Shown here: positions 58,033 to 64,000 of the stretch, piece after piece
Layout of the letters: each line of letters starts with the position of its first letter
Position numbering within the stretch: the stretch's first letter is position 1
Assembly: GCA_041741155.1 (NCBI GenBank)
Contig: JBGSKO010000151.1
Coordinates: forward strand, 62,001-126,000
Reading direction: 5' to 3'
DNA from: M3007 sp041741155
GTDB lineage: Bacteria > Bacteroidota > Bacteroidia > Chitinophagales > Saprospiraceae
DNA length: 64,000 nt
The notes under the pieces: model-generated
Databases searched by the model: none
Seen by the model: only the letters and a program-made list of their open reading frames with translations
Told to the model about the DNA's origin: nothing
Program-made: the position numbers and the translations under genes

Positions 58033-59418
58033 CTACCCGCGCAAACCCTCCACTTCCGCTACGGTTTTTGGTATTGGGTCGCCCAAAATGCGGTGGCCGT
58101 TTTCGGTGATCAGCACGTTGTCCTCGATGCGTATGCCACCGAAATTCCGGTATTTGGCCACCGTCTGGTAATTGATAAAATCAGCAAACAGATTTTTGCG
58201 TCGCCACTGGTCTATCAGTTGTGGGATGAAATAAATGCCTGGTTCCACCGTCAGCACGAAGCCTGGCTCCAGTGCGCGGGCCAGCCGCAAGTAGGCGGTA
58301 CCGAATTGTGTGCTGCGCGTCACCGCATCGGAATAGCCCACATATTTTTCGCCGAGATCTTCCATGTCATGCACATCAAGGCCAATCATGTGGCCGAGAC
58401 CATGCGGGAAAAACAGCGCGTGCGCTCCCTGGGTTACCGCCTCGTCAAGGTCGCCCTGCATCAGTCCGAGTGATTTGAGCCCTTCGGCCATGCGGCGGGC
58501 GGCGGCAAGGTGTACGTCGCGGTAAAGCACACCCGGCTTCAGGGAGGCAATAGCACTGACCTCGGCATCGAGTACGATCTCGTATATCTCGCGTTGCTTG
58601 GGTGTGAAGCGGCGGTCCACCGGGAATGTGCGGGTGATATCGCCGGCGTAGTGCATGGCCGTTTCGGCGCCAAAATCACCCAGTACCATTTGGCCGTTTT
58701 GCAAGGTATTACCGTGGTAATGGTTGTGCAGGATCTGGCCGTGTACGCTCAGGATAACGGGGTAGGAAAGGTTTCCGCCGGCACTCACGGCCATACCCTC
58801 CACCATGCCCGCCAGTTCTGCCTCGATTTGCCCGACACGAGCGGCCTTCATGGCTGCTACGTGCATGGCTCCGGTTACGTTGACGGCGCGTTCCATGTCT
58901 GCCACTTCTTCTGCGGACTTGTACGACCGCTGCGCCACCACAGCCTGTATGAGTGCTTCGGATGCGGCGGATTTCTCCCGGGCGATCGGGATGTTCAGCA
59001 TGGTTTTGAGCTGCAGCATATTGTCGTGCCGGTAGGGTGGCAGGAAATGGATCGTTTGCCCGGCACGACGGGCTTTTTTTACAAAAGCCGACAAACGACG
59101 GGAAGGCAGTACCTCCGGGATGCCAACTTGCTCGGCCAGGGTTTTGAGGCGCGGCATGGCGCCCATCCACACGACATCCTCGATACTCAGGTCGTCACCG
59201 AAAATAATTTCCCGGTCGTTGTCCACGTCAATGATGGCGGCAAGGCCGGGCTTGTCGAGGCCGAAGAAGTACAAAAAATTGCTGTCTTGCCGAAAATGGT
59301 ATGTATTTCCGGCGTAGTTCATGCCCAGTTCGTTGTTGCCCAAAAAGAGGGCAAGACCGGATTGGAGGTCTTTTTTGAGTCGGGCGCGGCGGGCTTGGTA
59401 GGTAGATGGTTGGAACAT
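58033..59418 (-). CDS. Aminopeptidase P-family metallopeptidase (Xaa-Pro)
   Basis: The 461-residue protein has the pita-bread fold with N-terminal AMP_N domain (MFQPSTYQARRARLKKDLQSG, NTYHFRQDSNFLYFFGLDKPG). All five metal ligands can be seen in: GDFGAETAMHYAGDITRTF (two Asp), HGLGHMIGLDVHD (His), VLTVEPGIYF (Glu) and GGIRIEDNVLIT (Glu). It removes an N-terminal residue before proline. It has no signal peptide. Its start codon borders the TCGATT array (59420-59556). Confidence 0.93.
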   Translation of the reverse strand: MFQPSTYQARRARLKKDLQSGLALFLGNNELGMNYAGNTYHFRQDSNFLYFFGLDKPGLAAIIDVDNDREIIFGDDLSIEDVVWMGAMPRLKTLAEQVGIPEVLPSRRLSAFVKKARRAGQTIHFLPPYRHDNMLQLKTMLNIPIAREKSAASEALIQAVVAQRSYKSAEEVADMERAVNVTGAMHVAAMKAARVGQIEAELAGMVEGMAVSAGGNLSYPVILSVHGQILHNHYHGNTLQNGQMVLGDFGAETAMHYAGDITRTFPVDRRFTPKQREIYEIVLDAEVSAIASLKPGVLYRDVHLAAARRMAEGLKSLGLMQGDLDEAVTQGAHALFFPHGLGHMIGLDVHDMEDLGEKYVGYSDAVTRSTQFGTAYLRLARALEPGFVLTVEPGIYFIPQLIDQWRRKNLFADFINYQTVAKYRNFGGIRIEDNVLITENGHRILGDPIPKTVAEVEGLRG

Positions 59419-59419
59419 G

Positions 59420-59556
59420 GATTGATTTGATTAGTCCGATTGTTTCGATTGATTCGATTATTTCGATTGATTCGATTTTTCGATTAGAGCATGTCGGGAG
59501 ATACTCTAAATCGGCCTAATCGAAATAATCGAATCAATCGGCCTAATCGAATCAAT
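59420..59556. repeat. TCGATT/AATCGA inverted short-word array
   Basis: Many copies of TCGATTGATTCGATTATT in one sense (59420-59486) and of the complement AATCGAATCAATCGG (59508-59556) can form a long stem. It fills the spacer between the aminopeptidase P start and the amylase stop, and could also terminate transcription of the amylase gene. Confidence 0.8.
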
Positions 59557-59557
59557 T

Positions 59558-61231
59558 CTATTTTTCGCTGCTGAGCAGTACGATGCCAAACTCGGAATGG
59601 ATGGTTACTTGTCCGTTTTTCACCTTGGTTTTGTTGCCGGAATACTGGTCAAGGAGTACTGTTCCGTCCGGGAAAACGCCTGTGACGGAAATTGTTTTTT
59701 CGCCTTTGGGCAGGTCGAGGCCGACAACGACGGTATCGGAGAAACCGGCAGCGGTGTAGGTGCGGTGGAAAAGGTACGGTTTTTCGGATAGCATGGTGTG
59801 TGTACCAGCGCCCACGGCCGGGTGGGCGCGGCGGAAGCGCCCGAGTTTTTGCCAGTGGGCCAGCACATCCTGCGTATGGCGGCCGCTGCGTATAGTGTTG
59901 GCAGCCAGTTCGTCCCAGTTCATAAAAGAGCGCAGAGTAGCATCGCCGGTTGTGCCGGGGATATCCAGGGGGCGGTTGGTTTCGTCGCCGTAATAAATTT
60001 GCGCGGCGCCGGGGCAGAGCAGGAGTTTGTTGGCGGCCTCGAAGGGTTTTTGGCGCTGTTTGTCGTACGGGTCGCCGTCGTCGTGGGAGCTGAGGTAATT
60101 GAGCACGCTTTTTCCGCGAAGCGGGCCGTGCAATTGGGCGGCGTATTTGGAAAAAAGCGCTTCGTACGACGGATTTTTCGCGTCGTATTTCAAGCCGAAA
60201 TTGATGACGCTGTGGAAACCGTTGGCGAAGTAGTCCACTTTGCGGTCGCCGAAATCGTAGTCGCGCCCGCCGGCGATATTGTAGCCGTACACTTCGCCGA
60301 CCATATAAAAATCATTGTTGTCGAGCACTTTGGCGGGGTTGTCTTTTTTCCAGTCGGCAAATGCGCGGGCGGCTTCCTGCTGGAGGTCGGCCCAAACGCT
60401 TTCTTCGACGTGCTTGACGGTATCGCAGCGGTAGCCGTCAATACCGAGGCGCCGCACCCAGTCGGTGAGCCATTTGATGAGGTAAAAACGCGGTGCGCGG
60501 GGGTACCCGGTACGGTCAAAAAAAGCGTCAAGTTCGGCCAGTTCGTGGTTGAGGCGGCCTTCGTTTTTCCATTTTTCAACCAAAAAAGGCGGCAGCTCGA
60601 CCGGATCGTTGCTGTCCGTTTTGATATCGGGCAAGTTCTTTACCAGGGTACAGGATATGGTGGATGTATAGTCTCGATACGAGCACTGCGGGTTTGTGCG
60701 CGCCCAGTCACTCCAAAGCGGATCCTGGGGCGTCACAGGTCCGGTGTGGTTGACGACCACGTCGAGCAGGATTCGAATACCGCGGCGGTGGGCTTTGTCC
60801 ACGAGTTCGGCCAGGTCGCGTTCGGTGCCGAAGTTGGGGTCGAGGCGGGTCCAGTCTTTGGTCCAGTAGCCATGAAAGCCGTAGGTGACGCCACTGCCCT
60901 CGTCCACAAAACCATGGACTTGTTCCAGCACGGGTGTGAACCAGATCGCGGTGATACCAAGCTGGTCGAAGTAGCCTTCTTCCAGTTTTTGGATGATACC
61001 CCGGATATCGCCACCCATAAAACCGCGGAGTTTGGCAGTTTGTGCGGTACGGCCGGCGACAACATCGTTTGTCGGGTCGCCGTTGGCGAAACGGTCTGTC
61101 AGCAGAAAATAGATATTGGCGTTTTCCCAGAGAAAAGGTGTGGCAGCAGTACCGTTTTGGGTGCTTTGGCGCGTGCCGGAGCAGCCGGAGAGGACCAATA
61201 CAAGCAGCAGAATGCGGTAGAAATGGCTCAT
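59558..61231 (-). CDS. GH13 alpha-amylase-family lipoprotein
   Basis: The 557-residue protein has a lipoprotein signal (ILLLVLVLSGC). The GH13 barrel shows GDIRGIIQKLEEGYFDQLGITAIWFTP, LDVVVNHTG (region I), GYRCDTVKHVEESV (region II, nucleophile Asp), MVGEVYGYN (region III, acid Glu) and LSSHDDGDPYD (region IV, His-Asp). A C-terminal beta-sandwich follows. It should cleave alpha-glucans at the outer surface or in the periplasm. The start at 61231 is chosen for the lipobox. No SusC/SusD genes lie beside it. Confidence 0.92.
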   Translation of the reverse strand: MSHFYRILLLVLVLSGCSGTRQSTQNGTAATPFLWENANIYFLLTDRFANGDPTNDVVAGRTAQTAKLRGFMGGDIRGIIQKLEEGYFDQLGITAIWFTPVLEQVHGFVDEGSGVTYGFHGYWTKDWTRLDPNFGTERDLAELVDKAHRRGIRILLDVVVNHTGPVTPQDPLWSDWARTNPQCSYRDYTSTISCTLVKNLPDIKTDSNDPVELPPFLVEKWKNEGRLNHELAELDAFFDRTGYPRAPRFYLIKWLTDWVRRLGIDGYRCDTVKHVEESVWADLQQEAARAFADWKKDNPAKVLDNNDFYMVGEVYGYNIAGGRDYDFGDRKVDYFANGFHSVINFGLKYDAKNPSYEALFSKYAAQLHGPLRGKSVLNYLSSHDDGDPYDKQRQKPFEAANKLLLCPGAAQIYYGDETNRPLDIPGTTGDATLRSFMNWDELAANTIRSGRHTQDVLAHWQKLGRFRRAHPAVGAGTHTMLSEKPYLFHRTYTAAGFSDTVVVGLDLPKGEKTISVTGVFPDGTVLLDQYSGNKTKVKNGQVTIHSEFGIVLLSSEK

Positions 61232-61406
61232 ATAAATTGGATCGGAAGGATCAACACTAAATTCGGGAGCCAACGTAGGGGTTTTTGTTCAAATAGCACG
61301 CAACGCGGGGGGCTAATCTCCAGGATAGATTTGATTTTAGAATGGATTGTTTGGCTCTAATTATTCCTTTGGGGTAATTTATTTACGAATTTCTTGCCAG
61401 CAATTT

Positions 61407-61414
61407 TAATTTTG
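61407..61414 (+). promoter_or_regulatory. -7 element before the SprB-repeat gene
   Basis: TAATTTTG is an exact TAnnTTTG, about 50 nt before the start codon. No TTG stands at the standard -33 spacing. Confidence 0.4.
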
Positions 61415-61464
61415 CCTTTCTCCCCCAGCGCAATCGTGTTCTGCTCAACACATACTGCTTTGAT

Positions 61465-64000
61465 ATGAAACATTTCTACCTCTTGCTGACCTGTCTGTTG
61501 ATGGGCATCTCTGCGTCGTTATTTGCTCAACCATGTCCGCCGCCGGGTTTTCCCGATGCAGGAAACAACTGTGTACAAGCGCCGATCCTTTGCGAAAATC
61601 TGGATGGTTACTGCAACGAGATCAATAACAACAATTCCCCGCAAAGTTTCCCGGGCTGCCCCGGCTGGCAGTTGAACAACGACGAATGGTTTGCATTTTT
61701 TGCCGGCACCACCAGCATTTCCATTCAGGTGACGCCCAGCAACTGTTCGCCAGGGCCACAAATGGGTTTGCAGGCCGGTATTTATGCCGGTTGCGGTCCT
61801 CCCTGGCAGCCGATGGATTTGCAGTGCTCTTGCACGCAAAACCCGTTTATTCTGGAATCGAACAATTTTGTTGTCGGCCAGGTCTATTATTTCGTGATAG
61901 ATGGCTGTGGCGGCAATGTATGCGACTACTCTATAGATGTATTGTCTGGCTCCACGGTAGGCGTACCCCCGGCTGATCCTGGTCCAATCACCGGTCCAAC
62001 GCCGGTGTGTCAGTCCAGTACTTCCCCATATAGCGTAGCGCCGGTAGTTGCCGCCACGATTTATACCTGGACGCTCAATCCCCCAAGCGCCGGTACAATC
62101 ACAGGGCAAGGAACCCGAAACATCAATGTAAACTGGTCGGCCAACTACAGCGGCCCGGTTGAACTGTGTATGCAGGTTTCCAATTTGTGTTACTCCAATC
62201 CGGACACCGTCTGCTACACTATTGATGTCATTCCGCGGCCAACAGCAATGATTTCCGGTAGCGGTATTATTTGTGCCAACGACCCCAGTCCACCCCCGGT
62301 TGACCTCACGGTGAATTTTACGGGTGATGGTCCCTGGACGTTTGTCTATCGCATCAATGGCGCGGCACAACCGCCTATTACTACCAGTGACAATCCATAT
62401 ATTATACAGGCCACACTACCAGGCACCTACACCCTGCAGAGTGTCACTACTGTGGCGGGCAACTGTACCGGCACCGTATCCGGATCATCTCAGGTAACTT
62501 CAATCAACCTGAATGCCCAGGCGGTAGCGACGAATGAGGAATGTGGCGACGGCACCGGCGGCGTCAACGTTACCGCCGGCGGCGGTACCCCCCCCTATAT
62601 GTTTGAATGGTCCAACGGCGCAACAACCGAAGACTTGGTCAATCTCAACGCCGGCGATTTCACCGTCACAATCACCGATGCCAACGGCTGTACCGCTGTG
62701 CGGTCAGTTACTGTGGCAGACGACCAGATCTCCATCACGATCAATGGCAACGTTCAGCCCAATACCACTTGTATCGGTGGCAACGGCAGCATTACGACGA
62801 GTGTAGCGCCGCAAGGCACCTACGACTACGAATGGTCCAACGGCGCAACAACTTCCAGCCTCGTCAACCTGGAACCCGGAACGTACACCCTCACCGTTAC
62901 TACCGGTGTCACGTGTACCGCTACGGCCGAATTTACCATAGACGACGAACCCAACGAGCCAAACGTGTCCGGCGCCCCAACTCCGAGCACTTGCGACCTT
63001 GAAAACGGGAATATTAACCTGAGCGTTTCCGGCGGCGTGACGCCGTATGTTTTCGAGTGGTCCAATGGCGCTACCTCGGAAGACATTACCAATATTCCCG
63101 CCGGTTCCTACGCCGTCACGGTTACCGGCGCCAACGGCTGCTCCAGTACGGCAGAATTTACCGTGGATAATAATAATCCACCGTTTAATGTGAATGCCAA
63201 CGTGGTGTCCAATACCACCTGTATCGGTGGCAACGGCAGCATCACGCTCTCTGTGTCGCCACAGGGGACCTATACCTACCTCTGGAATACCGGGGCAACA
63301 ACTCCGAACCTCAGCAACCTGGCGCCCGATACCTATACCGTAACCGTGAGCGCCGGTGGTTCCTGCACCGAAACGTTGGAATTTACGGTACCGGATGAAC
63401 CGCTCGAACCCAGCATCAACGCCACGCCTACCGAATCTACGTGTGAACTGAGTAACGGCAGCATCAACCTGTCTGTATCCGGCGGGGTAGCGCCATACAC
63501 GTTCCTGTGGTCCACCGGCGCTACTACGCAAAACCTGGCCAACCTGCCCGCCGGCAGCTATGCAGTCACCGTTACCGGCGCCAACGGCTGCACCAATACG
63601 GCGGACATAGACGTGACCAACGATAACCCGCCGATTGATGTGGACGCCAATATCCTGTCCAACACAACCTGCATCGGCGGCAATGGCAGCATCACGCTCT
63701 CCGTTTCGCCTCAGGGCAACTATACATACACCTGGAATACCGGCGCCACCACACCCAACATTACCAACCTGCCCGCCGGCACCTACACCGTTACCGTGAG
63801 CGCGGGCGGCGCCTGTACCGGAACAGCAGAGTTCGAAGTGCCTGAAGATCCCAACCCCCCTAATATCAACTGGAATACCGTCGAATCCACCTGCGAACTG
63901 AACAACGGGAGCATCAGCTTGAGCGTTTCCGGCGGGGTGCCGGCGTACACGTACCTGTGGTCCACCGGCGCTACCACGCAAAATCTCATCAATATTCCTA
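61465..64000 (+). CDS. Large secreted adhesin with SprB-type repeats (partial)
   Basis: The gene starts at 61465 and stays open to the right edge (845 codons seen). A signal peptide (HFYLLLTCLLMGISASLFAQ) leads to a Cys-rich N-terminal domain (CPPPGFPDAGNNCVQAPILC, about 24-165), typical of large gliding or biofilm adhesins, then a PKD-like module. From about residue 350 on are SprB-type repeats (GGTPPYMFEWSNGATTEDL; AGSYAVTVTGANGC). SprB is the gliding adhesin of Flavobacterium exported by the T9SS; the same export is expected here, but the sorting domain lies beyond the window. Confidence 0.9.
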   Translation, partial: MKHFYLLLTCLLMGISASLFAQPCPPPGFPDAGNNCVQAPILCENLDGYCNEINNNNSPQSFPGCPGWQLNNDEWFAFFAGTTSISIQVTPSNCSPGPQMGLQAGIYAGCGPPWQPMDLQCSCTQNPFILESNNFVVGQVYYFVIDGCGGNVCDYSIDVLSGSTVGVPPADPGPITGPTPVCQSSTSPYSVAPVVAATIYTWTLNPPSAGTITGQGTRNINVNWSANYSGPVELCMQVSNLCYSNPDTVCYTIDVIPRPTAMISGSGIICANDPSPPPVDLTVNFTGDGPWTFVYRINGAAQPPITTSDNPYIIQATLPGTYTLQSVTTVAGNCTGTVSGSSQVTSINLNAQAVATNEECGDGTGGVNVTAGGGTPPYMFEWSNGATTEDLVNLNAGDFTVTITDANGCTAVRSVTVADDQISITINGNVQPNTTCIGGNGSITTSVAPQGTYDYEWSNGATTSSLVNLEPGTYTLTVTTGVTCTATAEFTIDDEPNEPNVSGAPTPSTCDLENGNINLSVSGGVTPYVFEWSNGATSEDITNIPAGSYAVTVTGANGCSSTAEFTVDNNNPPFNVNANVVSNTTCIGGNGSITLSVSPQGTYTYLWNTGATTPNLSNLAPDTYTVTVSAGGSCTETLEFTVPDEPLEPSINATPTESTCELSNGSINLSVSGGVAPYTFLWSTGATTQNLANLPAGSYAVTVTGANGCTNTADIDVTNDNPPIDVDANILSNTTCIGGNGSITLSVSPQGNYTYTWNTGATTPNITNLPAGTYTVTVSAGGACTGTAEFEVPEDPNPPNINWNTVESTCELNNGSISLSVSGGVPAYTYLWSTGATTQNLINIP
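62761..64000 (+). repeat. Tandem 450-bp repeat of alternating SprB units
   Basis: Units begin with a CIGGNGSI segment at 62761, 63211 and 63661, exactly 450 bp apart. Each 450-bp block has two kinds of half-unit, one with TCIGGNGSITLSVSPQG and one with TCELNNGSISLSVSGGV. The array runs past the window edge. Confidence 0.9.

Noticed and set aside
59798..61360. 520-codon open frame antisense to the alpha-amylase
   Set aside because: Shadow frame opposite an intact GH13 gene.
62704..63981. 425-codon antisense open frame under the SprB repeats
   Set aside because: Repetitive DNA read on the wrong strand; the plus strand gives coherent SprB modules.

Overview
This 64 kb window is ordinary chromosomal DNA from a Bacteroidota bacterium, most probably of the Saprospiria type. 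That placement is an inference. It rests on several C-terminal type A sorting domains of the type IX secretion system (T9SS), a large SprB-repeat adhesin at the right edge, a GYDIA-type GHMP kinase, a CrtZ-like carotenoid hydroxylase, a DUF5606 protein, and promoters of the Bacteroidota form TTG-N19/20-TAnnTTTG. The DNA is fairly GC-rich. I see no rRNA, tRNA, CRISPR array, phage or transposase.

Layout. 1-8.6 kb: a partial DUF4231/SLATT-like membrane protein (cut by the left edge), a 77-nt perfect palindrome, a GHMP kinase and aroA, then a two-gene unit of a secreted PKD/DUF11-like protein followed by a TPR-CHAT (caspase-like) lipoprotein. 8.6-20 kb: housekeeping and small metabolic genes (rsmA, an alkyltransferase-like protein, crtZ-like, glycosyltransferases, folC, an RluA-type synthase, DUF5606, NRDE, a GH109-like oxidoreductase, HAD, YwqG, DoxX). 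20-32.5 kb: exported proteins (a HEAT-cyclophilin lipoprotein, an M14 peptidase, an FG-GAP/T9SS protein, an S9 peptidase) with a SAM hydrolase and phoH plus a small cytochrome among them. 32.5-33.6 kb: a xisH-xisI pair lying between two copies of a 53-bp direct repeat derived from the 3' end of a T9SS gene. 33.6-40 kb: a beta-CASP metallo-hydrolase, a lone 4HB sensor-like protein, DUF3467, fumarylacetoacetase and a PQQ-type sugar dehydrogenase. 40-46.4 kb: a compact minus-strand operon for a nonulosonic (sialic-like) acid (phosphatase, synthase, glycosyltransferase-like, Gfo/Idh, CMP-transferase, YbhN-like membrane protein), with an SDR gene upstream. 46.5-64 kb: an M4 peptidase, an orphan DUF5682 protein, an ATP-grasp enzyme, radical SAM/SPASM, VanZ, a FolB-CWC fusion, aminopeptidase P, an alpha-amylase lipoprotein and the start of the SprB-repeat adhesin.

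The genes most worth following are the TPR-CHAT lipoprotein with its secreted partner, the xisHI cassette with its duplicated T9SS tail, and the nonulosonate operon whose synthase lacks the usual SAF domain. Two genome-style signals recur: strand-biased arrays of short words (GTTGAG, TCGATT, CTCAAGA and others) at gene ends and sometimes inside genes, and TAnnTTTGCC-type -7 elements placed a few bases before start codons, which suggests leaderless or very short-leader mRNAs. No intergenic stretch exceeds about 300 bases; the notable content of the shorter ones is listed. Where I moved a start inside a longer open frame, the entry gives the reason.
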